The notes beneath the pieces were generated by a model. That model saw only the letters and a program-made list of their open reading frames with translations, searched no databases and was not told the DNA's origin. Below, one piece after another: positions 8,218 to 18,710 of a stretch of 64,000 nt of DNA; the first letter of the stretch is position 1; each line of letters opens with the position of its first letter. This DNA is from Candidatus Sabulitectum silens (GTDB lineage: Bacteria > Fermentibacterota > Fermentibacteria > Fermentibacterales > JCC-6). Position numbers and translations under genes: made by a program. The DNA lies in the NCBI GenBank assembly GCA_001875255.1, contig MJAN01000005.1, positions 124,001-188,000 of the forward strand, in the 5' to 3' direction.

Positions 8218-8246
8218 ATTCTAGCCTGTCAGGGTTTATCGGTCAA
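8218..8246 (-). promoter_or_regulatory. promoter of tRNA-Arg
   Basis: On the minus strand TTGACC (8241-8246) is followed by 17 bases and TAGAAT (8218-8223). Transcription would start about eight bases before the tRNA 5' end. This is one of the best promoter matches in the window. The remaining bases to 8403 show no gene. Confidence 0.7.
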
Positions 8247-8403
8247 GTCGTTGTGCGGCTTTTTCCCTTCTGTATCAAATATCCTGCGCTATCTGTAGTA
8301 GGATTGCTAACCCTTTCCTGACTGGTCTTTGGTTGACTGTCTCTAAATTGTCTGTTTAAAGCCGTAGCCATCTATCTCGCCTATGTATGGTGAGTTACAA
8401 GAC

Positions 8404-9323
8404 TTATTTGTCAAATTTACGGATGGCTTTGGATTGGGGTAAAGTCTCGCGGTAGGTGATGGTTACCGATTCGCCGGGAGAAAGCAAATGGTGTCCGGGC
8501 CTGGTTCGACAGCGGAGCCACGGGGGAGGCGGTGGGGGCCACTGGATGGTCCAGCGGATCTGTCGCGGGGTGAGGGATGTGGCGGTGAGGAAGCAGTTGT
8601 ATTCCCTTGAGGTCTGCTGCCAGGAAAGGTCGATGTCCAGCAGGGAGTCAACTGGGAAGTAGAGGGTGTCGTTCAGGGGGAAGACCTGGCCGGTCCAGGT
8701 TTCCGCCGGGCCCATGGCGGGGCAGTGGACGGCGAGGAGGGGGTTCCACCTGCCGGGGACCGGCCAGCCGTAGCGGAGGACCGGGAGAGGGGGCGGAGGG
8801 GCGTCCCACCAGGGGATGAGGCTTCGGCCCTGCCTGACGGTTATTCGGCCGGAGGCTTCGGTGACTGGAGAGCCTCCGGGGCGGTGGAAGCGTATTGTGT
8901 CCGGCTGCCAGGTCTGTACTGTCATGTTCTCCAGGAGGGCGGAGGCGTGGACCCGGTATGTCTCTCCGGACTGGATTATGGAGTAGTCGGGCTTCCAGCT
9001 GAGACCCATGTGGTCTATGCTGAAGACAGGATGTCCCGCGGCGGGATCGATCCGGTAGAAGAGGGGAAACCCACCAGATCGTTGGCCTCAGCCATGCCCG
9101 CCGTGTCGGGGCAGATCACCCACATCCTCTGTATAAGAGGGCCATCGGCCATCCGGATGAAATCGGCGGGTTTGCCCGCGGGGAGAATTCCGGTTATTAT
9201 GGCGGGGTCAGAATCATTGAATGAAATGGATGTTATTTGAAGATCCACGGAACCAAGGCCCGCGAACTCTTTGCCGCAGGAGCACAGCAGCAGTACTGCC
9301 AGTAACATGGCGGTTTTCTTCAA
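8404..9323 (-). CDS. secreted lipoprotein, frameshifted
   Basis: Unrecognised envelope protein of about 306 residues. It begins at a TTG (9323) with a Lys-Lys N-terminus, a Leu-rich hydrophobic stretch and a lipobox-like Leu-Cys-Ser-Cys, so it is probably exported and lipidated. The frame breaks at the C4 run of the coding strand (9063-9066). Adding one C joins 'LVGF' to a downstream frame that continues to the stop at 8404 as beta-rich sequence with Pro-rich loops. I treat the break as a sequencing deletion. No domain recognised. Confidence 0.6.
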
Positions 9324-9391
9324 AGGACTTCCGTTCCCTTCGGTGATTTTGCGTAATATTCCAGGCTTCGGCAGCAAAGGAAAGGGCTGAT

Positions 9392-10063
9392 TTGTCTCAC
9401 TTCTCCGGTTTGCTCAGGAAGGAACTGAAACGGTTCATGGCCATGGACTGGACAGGTCCTTTCATTCTGGTTCCCGTTCTCTTCATTGTGTCTCTCCTTA
9501 TTGAATCCTGGCTCCAGGAATCCGGAGTTATTCCCTATATACAAGTGGGAAAACGGGGAAGTTACTCCATCTGGAGAACGGTGATGCTCACAGGCTGGTG
9601 GCCACTCCGGTATCCACCCTTTTCATGGGAACCGCGTGGAAGGCTGGAATCACCCCGGGCAGGTTCCGGGAAACCTATTCAGCTGTGCTTCTTTCCTGTT
9701 TCATTATCACCGCAGTTGTGATGCTGCTTGCCTCCTTCGCCGTTCTTCCGCCACTTGGGGTTTCATTGTCCCTCATTGCCGGCAGCGTGTTTCTCAGGGC
9801 TTCGGTAACCGCGCTCTGGGTGGTTTCCGCCGCTTCGCTGTGCTCTTCCATCTCACCGGGGCATGGTGGGGGGTTCTTTCCCTGGGGCTTTTCAGCCTGG
9901 GGCTTTTCCCGGGCCTTTCGGGATCTTCCATGAACTGGTGGTTCGCCGCTCCCCTGGGGAAATGGTAACCTCATCCGGACCAGGCGCAACCCTTGCGGTG
10001 ATGGGACATTCCCTTTTCTATCTCCTCTTCAGCTCATTCGTTCTCGGGAGGGTTACTCGCTGA
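9392..10063 (+). CDS. multi-spanning membrane protein, multiply frameshifted
   Basis: Starts at TTG 9392 and ends at TGA 10063, overlapping the convergent gene by 11 bases. Stitching three frames gives about 223 residues with five or six hydrophobic helices. Apparent breaks fall near 9572-9581, near 9865 in a G-rich tract, and near 9955. The first 50 residues have a basic start and one helix, and the last helix ends with Leu-Gly-Arg-Val-Thr-Arg. Could be a permease-like or Yip1-like protein, but I cannot assign a family. Confidence 0.45.
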
Positions 10064-10580
10064 GAACAGCGGCTCTCACTATCTGATCCAGCTCGTTCTG
10101 GGGGTTGGCTCCGGAGGGGCCGTAGATCATCAGCAGAACGGAATAGCCGTTGCGGAAGACTCCATAGGCCCTGCCCCTGCCCATGGTTCCCCCGGGAGGA
10201 GACAGGGTAAAGCTGATCCGGGACATCAGACCGAGGGACCTGTTATCGGATACATCGGCGTTCATGCTGCCCTGGTCCCATGTGGCGGTTCCCATGTTGA
10301 TGGTTTCCATTAGATCCGGGGGAAGAACGCTTGAGAGCTTCTCCATTACCCAGAGGTCCTTGTCGGCGATGGGGTCATCCATCTTCCAGTAGTGACAGCT
10401 GAAGCTTATTCCCAGTGAATTGGGCTGGCCCGACAGGGCTCCGCTTTCGTCGGTCATTACGCCTTCGGTGATGGGAATGAGATACTCCGGCAGGTACATG
10501 AAGTCTATTCCCGGAGGGGAAAGGGAGTATTCAGGTACCTGGGCGGTGAGCAGGATAGCGGCGGTGAAGAAAATGGTCAT
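10053..10580 (-). CDS. secreted protein of unknown function
   Basis: Start ATG 10580, with AAGGA upstream on the minus strand, gives 175 residues. An N-terminal hydrophobic signal sequence (Ile-Phe-Phe-Thr-Ala-Ala-Ile-Leu-Leu) precedes a soluble domain, so export is likely. No Cys lipobox. No family recognised. The upstream frame extends to 10703 but has no better start. It is convergent with the membrane protein and divergent from the response regulator. Confidence 0.6.
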   Translation of the reverse strand: MTIFFTAAILLTAQVPEYSLSPPGIDFMYLPEYLIPITEGVMTDESGALSGQPNSLGISFSCHYWKMDDPIADKDLWVMEKLSSVLPPDLMETINMGTATWDQGSMNADVSDNRSLGLMSRISFTLSPPGGTMGRGRAYGVFRNGYSVLLMIYGPSGANPQNELDQIVRAAVLSE

Positions 10581-10663
10581 TCCTTGTCCTTTCACTGTGA
10601 TTGCGTTGTTCCCTGAAGCTCCATAGAATAGAAGAGCTTCAAGGAATGTCAACTGGAGGAAAC

Positions 10664-11351
10664 ATGCAGGAAAGAATACTCCTGGTGGAGGACGATGTTC
10701 CACTGGCCTCGCTGCTATCGGAATATCTCACCAACAAGGGCTATAAAGTAGAAGTTCTTCACCGCGGGGCCGATGCCAGGAAGAGGATCATCGCCGGTCG
10801 CCTGATCTGGTTATCCTTGACCTGATGCTGCCGGACATCGGCGGGCTGGAGATCTGCAGGTCCGTTCGGGAAGCCTGGCGGGGTCCCATACTGATGCTCA
10901 CCGCCATGAAGGACGACGCCGATGTGGTGGTTGGCCTTGAGCTAGGCGCCGACGATTACCTTGGAAAACCCGTTGCTCCCCGGGTTCTTCTGGCCAGGAT
11001 CAGGGCACTGCTCCGCAGGAGCAGCTCCGACCTGAATTCCGAAATGATAGAGGCTGGCCCCCTCACCATCGATGTCCCAGCCAGAGCCGCCGCCCTGAAC
11101 GGGTCTCCCCTGGACCTTACCACAACGGAGTTCGACCTGCTGGTACTGCTGGCCAGAAGGGCGGGAAGGGTTCAGAAAAGGGAGGTGCTGGTGGAGGACC
11201 TCAGGGGAATTGGCTTTGATTCCTTCGACCGGTCGGTTGATGTACTGGTCTCAAGGCTTCGGCGGAAACTTGGATCCGGAGGGGAAATGATCAAGACGGT
11301 GAGGGGAATGGGCTATCTGCTCGCCCGGGGATTGAGGATGGGAATCAGTGA
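10664..11351 (+). CDS. OmpR-family response regulator, frameshifted
   Basis: Receives phosphate from the adjacent kinase and binds DNA. Residues 1-115 form a receiver: Glu-Asp-Asp near residue 9, the phospho-Asp in Val-Ile-Leu-Asp-Leu-Met-Leu-Pro, and Lys in Gly-Lys-Pro. The C-terminal winged helix has 'TTEFDLL' and 'VSRLRRKL'. ATG 10664 follows GGAGGA. One C is missing near 10801, and one G near 11324-11330 in a CCCGGGG tract. With both repaired the gene ends at TGA 11351, overlapping the kinase GTG by four bases (GTGA), the usual arrangement for coupled pairs. Confidence 0.88.
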
Positions 11352-12574
11352 AACTCTACTGGCGTATATATTTATTCCTGGCGGCGACCACCCTTGCCAC
11401 CCTGGTTCTATCCATCTGGGTCTCCTTCTCGGTGCTGCCTGCCCTCTTTGAAAGGCAAAGGAGCGACACTCTGGATGCCTTCGAAGAAAGGCTTGCCTCC
11501 GGTCATTTTTCCTCGAGGGAGCAGATCCATTCCCTGGCGGACTCCATGGGAGTCTTCCTGAGGTTCGTCCGGGCGGACCACCAGGGACCACCCTTCCAGG
11601 GACAGTTCCCCCTCCCCAGGCACACAGCACCCGGAGACAGGGACCCCGGCGTCCGTGTGATTCCCCTTCCGGGACAACAGTTCGCCCTGCTGGCCACCGC
11701 ACGGGTAAGATCGCCGAGATTCCTTCTCTTCGCCCTTTTAGCCCTGGTCCTTTTTCTTTCCCAGGCCATTGCCCTTGCCCTTGGTCTGAGGTCGGTCTTC
11801 AGGAGGACCAGCCTTCTCACCAGGACCACCGGCCAGTTCGGCGGGGGAAAGCTCCAGTCCCGATATCCCGACCACGGAGGCAACGACGAGATCGATGAAC
11901 TGGGAAGGGCTTTCAACAACATGGCGGAGAGGATCAACTCTCTCCTCGATTCCCACAACGAGCTTCTGAACTCCGTTGCCCACGAACTGAGAACCCCCAT
12001 GGCCAGGCTGGGATTTGCCCTTGAACTGGCAAGGGATGATCCCGGCTGCGCTTCTGAAAAACTGGAGCTGATGGAAAAGGACCTCTATGAACTCGACAGA
12101 CTGGTTTCGGAACTGCTGGAGTTCAACAGGATAGGCAGCTCGAAACCGGAGCTTCAGGATGTGTCCCTCAACGAGATCTGCCGTGAGGCCGCCGGAGTAC
12201 CCGGAGATATTCCGGTAACGGTGAATGAACATCCTTCCCGGCCCAGGGTTGCCGGGGATCGCAGACTGCTGCTCAGGGCGGTGTCCAACCTGGTGCGGAA
12301 TGCCATTTCCCATGCTGAATCCGGGGTTTCCATCGATGTCCTATCCTCCGGGGAGCATTTTTCCGTGAGGGTTACCGATGACGGCCCGGGATTCCCCCCG
12401 GGGCTCGGGAACCGGGTGGTAAATCCCTTTGTAAAGGGCGAGAACAGCGGGGGCTCCGGTCTTGGGCTTTCCATAGTGAAGAGGATAGCGGAGGGACACG
12501 GAGGCCGGCTGACAATAGGAGCCTCCCCTGGAGGTGGCGCGTCGGTGGAGATAGAGCTGCCGGCTGATGCATGA
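11348..12574 (+). CDS. membrane sensor histidine kinase
   Basis: 408 residues and intact. An N-terminal transmembrane helix (about residues 6-30), a periplasmic sensor of about 90 residues, a second helix (about 125-147) and a HAMP linker precede the HisKA domain with the phospho-His in Val-Ala-His-Glu-Leu-Arg-Thr-Pro (near 213). The HATPase domain has the N box (Arg-Asn-Ala-Ile-Ser-His-Ala), Asp-Asp-Gly-Pro-Gly-Phe, and Gly-Ser-Gly-Leu-Gly-Leu-Ser. Architecture is of the RstB/EnvZ type. It autophosphorylates and passes the phosphate to the regulator encoded just upstream. The signal is unknown; neighbours suggest envelope stress. Confidence 0.92.
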   Translation: MKLYWRIYLFLAATTLATLVLSIWVSFSVLPALFERQRSDTLDAFEERLASGHFSSREQIHSLADSMGVFLRFVRADHQGPPFQGQFPLPRHTAPGDRDPGVRVIPLPGQQFALLATARVRSPRFLLFALLALVLFLSQAIALALGLRSVFRRTSLLTRTTGQFGGGKLQSRYPDHGGNDEIDELGRAFNNMAERINSLLDSHNELLNSVAHELRTPMARLGFALELARDDPGCASEKLELMEKDLYELDRLVSELLEFNRIGSSKPELQDVSLNEICREAAGVPGDIPVTVNEHPSRPRVAGDRRLLLRAVSNLVRNAISHAESGVSIDVLSSGEHFSVRVTDDGPGFPPGLGNRVVNPFVKGENSGGSGLGLSIVKRIAEGHGGRLTIGASPGGGASVEIELPADA

Positions 12575-12591
12575 AGTAAGAAGGTCAGAAA

Positions 12592-12777
12592 ATGAGGAAC
12601 CCCCTTGAAGGACTTCAGCCCCTGACGGTTCTGTTACTGGCAAACGCCGGTTTTCTTATGATGATCGGATTTCTCACGGATTTCCGCTATCTCGTACTGA
12701 ATCTGATCGGTGTTGTCCTGTCGGTTACAGGTGCTCTGCTGTTCCAGTGGATGCATGAGAAGGACAACGAAGAATAG
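12592..12777 (+). CDS. small two-helix membrane protein
   Basis: 61 residues with two hydrophobic segments (about 12-30 and 34-51) and a charged C-terminus (Lys-Asp-Asn-Glu-Glu). It starts 17 bases after the kinase stop, so it is likely the third gene of the two-component operon. Family not recognised. It could be a small regulator or partner of the sensor kinase. Confidence 0.6.
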   Translation: MRNPLEGLQPLTVLLLANAGFLMMIGFLTDFRYLVLNLIGVVLSVTGALLFQWMHEKDNEE

Positions 12778-12781
12778 GGAT

Positions 12782-12810
12782 CCGGGGGAAGGGCTCGGCC
12801 CTCCCCCCGG
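12782..12810. terminator. hairpin between convergent genes
   Basis: A 13-bp GC-rich stem with one mismatch (12782-12794 with 12798-12810) and a TCG loop. It separates the two-component operon from the convergent secDF gene and could serve both. No clear T-run on either side. Confidence 0.55.
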
Positions 12811-12825
12811 GTGATTCAGAGGCTA

Positions 12826-15637
12826 TCAGCTTTTCTTGGCCAGCTTCGCCCGCCAGTCGATGAGTATGGGGCTTGCCACGAAGATGGACGAGTAGGTTCC
12901 CACTATCACACCGAACATCAGGGTAAGGGCGAAATCCCTGATCTCTCCCGTTCCGAAAAGGAAGAGCATGAGCACCGCCACGAAGGTGGTGAGGGATGTG
13001 ACCACGGTGCGGCTGAGGGTTTCGTTGATGCCCTTGTTAACCGTTTCCTCGAAGGTCTTTCCCCTGCGGAGGCGGTTGTCTTCCCTTATTCTGTCAAAGA
13101 CCACGATGGTGTCGTTTATGGAGTAACCACTATCGTGAGAAGGGCTGCTATTATGGTGAGGCTCATCTCCACCTGGAACAGGGCCAGGAGCCCCACGGTT
13201 ATCAGTATGTCGTGGATCAGGGCGGCAACGGCGGCAAGACCCCACTTGAACTGGAAACGGTACCAGATGTAGAGTACGATGAAGAACATGGCCAGGAGGA
13301 TGGAATCCACCGCCCTGGACCTGAGTTCGCTTCCAACCCTCGGGCCTATCTGCTTGATGAAGGAGGCCTCTGAGTCTCCCCCTCGTCTTCCATCAGTGTG
13401 CAGTTCTCCTGCTCGAGGGCATCGTAGACCTGGTCTTTGTCGCTTGTGGAGGTCCTTATCACGAAGGCGCTGCCCTCTCCTGCCCAGTCCTGAAGAGCCT
13501 GAACCTGAACGCTCTCGAGACCGCGCCCGGAAAGGGCTCCGCTGAGTTCAGCGGTGGTGGAATGCTCCGAGGAGATCACATTCGTTTCCAGACCGCCGGT
13601 GAAATCGATGGATAGGTTAAGGCCTCCGTGGGCAAAGAACCCTATGACACCGATGAGTATCACCGCCAGGGAGAGCAGGTATGTCTTCCTGCGCTTCGTG
13701 ATGATGTTGTAGTGGGCGTCCTTCACAAGGGAGTATTTGCCGATGCTGATGGCGGTTCTCTTTGCATTGGCCAGCAGATTGCTGAATATCGCCCTGGTGA
13801 ACACAAGGGAGCAGAACATGGACGCCATGATACCGATGGAGAGGGTAACGGCAAAGCCCCTTATGGGACCGGTACCGAACCTGTAGAGGACCAGGGCGGT
13901 TATGAATGTGGTGAGGTTGGCGTCGAATATGGTCACGAAGGCCCTTGAATAACCTGCGTCAACAGCCGATCTGATACCCTTGCCTGATTTGAGTTCTTCA
14001 CGGATCCTCTCATAAATGAGAACGCTGGCATCGACGGCCATACCTATGGTGAGGATGATACCGGCAATTCCCGGCAGTGTAAGGGTGGCGTTCATTCCTG
14101 CCACGCCGAACTGGGCAAGGGGTCCGGGGAAGCAGAGGAACCCCAGTATGATTATCATGTCGAACACCAGTGCCAGGACGGCGATTACACCGCTGACCCC
14201 GTAGTAGACGATCATGAACATCGTGATCAGAAGAAGGCCCACCAGGCCGGCGATCATGCCGTTCCTGATAGCGGAGCGTCCCAGGCTGGGGCCTATTGTC
14301 TGCTCTTCTGCGATTATCAGTCTGGCGGGAAGGCTTCCCGCCTTCAGTACCAGCCTGAGGTCCCTGGCCTCCTGGACGTTGAAACCGCCGGAGAGCCTGG
14401 TTCCGCCGCTGATCCGCTCGGTGATGGTGGCAACCGAATACACCCTGCCGTCGAGAAGGATGGCAACACGCTCGTCTACATTCTCGCCTGTGATGCGCTC
14501 CCACATGTCCGAGCCTTCAGAGTCGAACTCCAGAAGCAGATAGGGTCCCGGCTCATTGCGTTCTGGTCGCCCATGCGTATCCTGACATCGGTGAGGCTGG
14601 CGCCGGTGAGCCTGTAGTGGGGAAGCTCGAGGTCAGCCTGTCTGCCCCAGCCCATACCGGAATTGTCCGGTACCAGGAACACGCTGAGCATGGTGTCGCC
14701 GCTTGCGAGCTCCGTGGGCTTGCCGAAGGCGAATCTGAGATTTGCCCCGGAAAGGATCTCCCTCACATCTTCCCTGTTTATGATTGTCTGGAAGGCGTCG
14801 AGGTTCTCACCCTGCTGCAGCATCCAGTCCCCGGGCCTGATGCTGAGGACCGTTGCTGTGTTCTGATCGGCTATGGTGATCAGTGAACCCAGTTCACCGG
14901 CCACCTCGATGGTGGGGAAGGCCTCTTCGTCGGAAGCCGGCTCGGGAAGGGAGAGGTCGTCTCCCAGCGAGGGCATGGAGAAATCCTCCGTGTCTTCGCT
15001 CTCGGCTGTATCCGTTACTGTATCGGTTTCAGCGGGCTGAACCTCTTCCGCCGGGGTTTCGTCGCCCAGCACCGCCTCTATCTCCCTGATCACCGGTACG
15101 GTGGAGGGGGAAGGATACTCGGCGTTGGGATAGGCTACCACCTTGAACTCCAGCAGAGCCTGCCTTTCAACTATGGACCTGGCCCTTGCCGGATCCCTGA
15201 CGCCGGGAAGCTGAACGATTATCCTGTCGTTGCCCTGTTTGGTGATGGAGGGTTCCGACACTCCGAACTCGTCTATTCGGTTCCGAATGATCTCAAGGGC
15301 CTGGTCCAGGGCTTCATCGGTATCGAGACCGGTGGTGGGTTCAACGGTGTAGGCAAGATACATTCCGCCCTGAAGGTCGAGACCCAGCTTGATGGTCCCC
15401 TGCTGGAGCCGTGGAGGTCCCTGTATTCTTCGAGAAGTTCCTCGCCCCCTCTTCCTGCATCTCCTCCAGGAGACCCCTGAGATATGGATTGGAAGTTTCG
15501 GGCTGTACGCTGGCCTCGGCGCGGTCCCTTTCGATCTCCGGCAGAGAGTACCACTTCACTGTTGGCCACACCAGCAGCAGCGAAATGACTAGTACTATCC
15601 CGGAGCTGTAATTCCTCCACTTATCGGCTTTCTTCAT
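12826..15637 (-). CDS. secDF: fused protein-export membrane protein SecDF, frameshifted
   Basis: Uses the proton gradient to help pull proteins through SecYEG. The SecD half has an N-terminal helix, 'LGLDLQGG', a large periplasmic region with a conserved 'GIAGIILTIGMAVDASVLIYERI' motif region, then the SecF half begins with another 'IDFTGG' and has 'YSINDTIVVFDRIRED'. The two are continuous, about 935 residues, so this is a SecDF fusion. I prefer ATG 15637 over 15652 because AAGGG precedes it. At least five breaks: near 15447, 15405, 14560, 13380 and 13128, mostly one missing G. No yajC is adjacent. The acidic Glu/Asp/Pro-rich insertion in SecD (about 14930-15070) is unusual. Confidence 0.9.
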
Positions 15638-15800
15638 TGGGTTTCCCTTCATCCGGTTAGCAGGCCGGGTTAGCGCACCGGTCCAACTCTTTATTTACTC
15701 AGTAGTTATTGCTTTCGTAATGGCTGTACATTTTCACCGCGGCAGAAAAACACCCCCACGGAAGTCATGAAAGATAAAGAAAGTCAAGGGAGTTGACCAC

Positions 15801-16202
15801 CTAGGGACGGTTCAGCCATATCTCCAGAGGCTGTCCGTTGGGGAAAAGGGCCTTGAACACGATTCCTCCGGTGACGGTTTCAGCAGCGGTAATCCCTGTG
15901 AACTCCATGTTCCTGAGAAGTCTTGTTATGTGAAGGTCTATCTGGGGAACGCTGTACATTATGTAATCCATGTCCGCGGACAGCACCGTGGTGTCTCCCC
16001 TGAAGGATTCGGATTTGGGCAGGTTACCGAAGTGGTACGGTCGAAGCTCCAGCTTCAGCTGTTCGTAAACGGATAGTTCCTCTTCCGGTTCAGGGGTGCG
16101 GAAGAACAGCTCCTGTTCCGGCATTTTGCTGAGACCAACGAAGAGCCCGCCGGCAAGAAAGACCACAAGCGCCGCGAGAACTCCGGTTTCCCCTGCTTTC
16201 AT
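15801..16202 (-). CDS. membrane-anchored protein of unknown function
   Basis: 133 residues: a short cytoplasmic start, one hydrophobic helix (about residues 7-25), then an acidic linker (Glu-Pro-Glu-Glu-Glu) and a globular periplasmic-type domain of about 90 residues. The minus-strand TATAAT at 16230-16235, about 27 bases upstream of the start, is a likely -10 element. No family recognised. It might be a type IV pilus-like or division-associated anchor, but nothing supports either. Confidence 0.55.
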   Translation of the reverse strand: MKAGETGVLAALVVFLAGGLFVGLSKMPEQELFFRTPEPEEELSVYEQLKLELRPYHFGNLPKSESFRGDTTVLSADMDYIMYSVPQIDLHITRLLRNMEFTGITAAETVTGGIVFKALFPNGQPLEIWLNRP

Positions 16203-16282
16203 TACACCCTCCGAAAGTCTTGGGCCTATATTATAAGGTATCTTTCCATTTGACCCACGGCTTTGTCAACCCCGGAGGCATC

Positions 16283-17018
16283 ATGAAATTCTCCCTGATA
16301 TTCACCATCCTTTTCGCCATCACCGTTTTTGCCGAATCCATGGGGCTGGGGCCCCTGGGGCTTTCCGGATGGCAGGGTCTTCCCGGCTCTGATGTCCTTT
16401 CTTCGGGATCCCTACGGCTGGGGGCGTCTCTGGAGTATACCCAAACGGACAACGGGACCGTTCTCCGGGTCCCTCTTCGGGGCTGCCGGGGCTTCGGGGA
16501 AGACTTCGAGCTGGCGGCGGAGATCCCTCTGGTGCCTGTGGACAACGAATGGAACGGTTCATTCATGGGCGACATAAGCCTTTCCGGAGGTTGGGTTTAC
16601 GAGAAAACCCGCGGTGGTACCGCCCTGAAGCTCACGGGAAGGCTGACGCTTCCCACCGGCGAGGAGTACCGGGACAGGGGCACGGAACTGGGTTTCGGCG
16701 GTGTCACCAGCACCACATTCCTTGCCTTCAGGCTTTCCATGGCCGGGGAATACGCCATAAACGGCGGAAGGAACCCCTTCAATGATGACATAGAGGATGT
16801 GTTCTATTTTTCCGGCGGAGGAAGCAGCTTCATCTCCGGAGATCTGCTTCTTTCCGGAGCTTCGGGGCTCAACGGCGGGGCTCTTCGAAGCCGGGGCCTC
16901 GGTTCAGTTCATTCTGGACGAGGATCTCTCCGCCGATTGCGGAGTGATACTGCCCCTGAGCGGAAGCGATAACTTCGGTTTGAAGGCCGGGGTCTTCTGG
17001 ACCGGAGAGGCCTTCTAG
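16283..17018 (+). CDS. outer-membrane beta-barrel-like protein, frameshifted
   Basis: ATG 16283 follows GGAGG (16274-16278). A signal peptide (Met-Lys-Phe-Ser-Leu-Ile, ending Val-Phe-Ala-Glu) is followed by about 220 residues of alternating polar/hydrophobic strands rich in Gly and aromatic residues, typical of a barrel. The frame breaks near 16880. Joining the frames gives a C-terminus ending in Trp-Thr-Gly-Glu-Ala-Phe, and a terminal aromatic residue is typical of proteins inserted by BamA. About 244 residues. A DUF3187-like barrel is possible; I cannot assign it. Confidence 0.6.
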
Positions 17019-17025
17019 AATACCC

Positions 17026-18184
17026 TCATCCTGAATAGGGCGATATCCTTCGAAGCCTTTCCACGATTGTCTCCAGTGCATCCACCGTTCCGGCGATCTC
17101 CCCTTCGGTGGTATACCTGCTCAGGCTGAATCTGACGGCGCTGTTCGCCAGGTTGTGATCTATGCCCATTGCATAGAGCACATGGCTGGGATCCTTGCTG
17201 CCGGTGCTGCAGGCTGAGCCGGAGGAAGCATAGATGCCCTGCATGTCCAGAAGGGTGAGGACCGCTTCACTCTCTATTCCCCTGAATATCACGGTTACAG
17301 TTCCTGGCAGCCTCTCCGAAGCGTTTTCTGCCACTATGAAGGCTCCGGGGCACCTATCCTTTACACCGGCCTCGAAGGATTCCCTGAGCTTCCTCTCGCG
17401 GACCACGGTGTCGCTTAGATGATTCAGGGCCAGTTCCGCCGCCTTTCCCAGGCCGACTATTCCGGGAACATTGTATGTGCCGGACCTTACGCCGCGCTCC
17501 TGATGACCCCCGGTCAAAAGGGGAGGGAGGTGGATGCCCTTTCTTATGTAGATGGCTCCGGCACCCTTCGGGCCATGGAGCTTGTGGGCGGAAAGGCTGA
17601 GCATATGGATACCTGCCGAGTGAACATCGATAGGGTTCTTCCCCACCATCTGAACGGCGTCGGTGTGGAAAAGAGCGCCCTCCTCGGTGGCCATCTCGGC
17701 CATTTCCGCAAGGGGCATGACAACCCCGGTTTCGTTGTTGGCGGCCATTACGGAAACAACTGCGGTCTGCTGATCGATGAGGCCTTTCAGGCTTTGCAGG
17801 TCGATCTCCCCGTTTTCGTTCACCGGGGCTATGGAAAGGGGGCAGCCATCCTTTTCAAGAGCCCGGGCGGTTTCCAGAATGGCCGGGTGCTCAACGGCGG
17901 AGGTGACTATTCCCCGTCTTGTTGGGTCGATCTTCACCGCGCCCTGAGTGCCTGGTTATCGCTTTCAGTGCCGCCGGAGGTGAAGTAGATCTCCTCGGAC
18001 CTTGCGCCGAGAAGCCTTGCCACCTGCCCCCGGGCGGTTTCCACGGCATCCATTCGGGAGCTGCCGAAGGTGTGAAGCTGGAGGGGTTCCCGTAGTCTTC
18101 CTTCAGGTATGGAAGCATGGCCTCAAGTACTTCAGGAGCGATCCGGGTGGTAGCTGCGTTATCGAGATAAACGGGATCCATCAT
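17026..18184 (-). CDS. iscS: cysteine desulfurase IscS/NifS, frameshifted
   Basis: PLP enzyme that removes sulfur from cysteine and hands it to the scaffold protein. N-terminus Val-Tyr-Leu-Asp-Asn-Ala-Ala-Thr-Thr is family-typical. The PLP lysine is in Ser-Ala-His-Lys-Leu-His-Gly-Pro-Lys-Gly. The catalytic Cys is in Ser-Gly-Ser-Ala-Cys-Ser-Thr-Gly. About 385 residues, full length. One G is missing near 18074 (on the plus strand), which shifts His-Thr-Phe-Gly to another frame; the rest reads through to the stop. The start overlaps the iscU stop by four bases (ATGA). Third gene of iscR-iscU-iscS. Confidence 0.92.
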
Positions 18185-18704
18185 CTTACCTCAACCGCTA
18201 TCTCTCTGCCCAGCTTTTTCTTGAGGACCTCTTTCGCCCTTTCCTGGTGTTCCTTGGTGGAAAGGACTACCTTACCGGGTCTGGCGATAACAGGTGTGAT
18301 CCCCTCTTCCTCCAGGATCTTTTCTACTTCGGCGGTTTTCGTTCTGAAATCCTCCACAGCAGCCTTGAGGGCCTGGTGCCCCATGACCGAGCAGTGAAAC
18401 TTCTCCGGGGGCATTCCGCCAGGTAATCGGCTATCTGGCTGTTCCTTATGCTGAGAGCCTCTTCCACGGGGAGGCCCTTGGCCATTTCCGTCAGTGCAGA
18501 GGCGCTGGCTATGGCCCCGGCACAGCCGAATGTCTTGAAGGCAATGTCGCTGATGCGGCCCTCTTCGTCGATCTCTATGTCGAGATACATGGCGTCGCCG
18601 CACTGGGGAGAACCGACCTCGGAGTGTCCATCGGGGTTATCCAGCGAACCGACGTTCCTTGGATTCATGAAGTGATCCATCAGTGTATCGGAGTATTTCC
18701 ACAT
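18181..18704 (-). CDS. iscU: Fe-S scaffold protein IscU/NifU N-domain type, frameshifted
   Basis: Scaffold on which IscS builds [2Fe-2S] and [4Fe-4S] clusters. The three cluster Cys are in Pro-Gln-Cys-Gly-Asp, Phe-Gly-Cys-Ala-Gly-Ala and His-Cys-Ser-Val-Met-Gly. About 174 residues, longer than typical IscU (about 130). The extra C-terminal 50 residues are helical and charged and lack the CxxC of Nfu domains. One base is missing near 18416-18417 (a CC that should be CCC on the plus strand). It starts six bases after iscR and ends inside the iscS start codon. The ribosome-binding site is AGGAAG. Confidence 0.9.
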
Positions 18705-18710
18705 TTCTTC

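Noticed and set aside
8113..8298. Plus-strand ORF of 61 codons across tRNA-Arg
   Set aside because: Its sequence is the translated antisense of the tRNA, a common false call.
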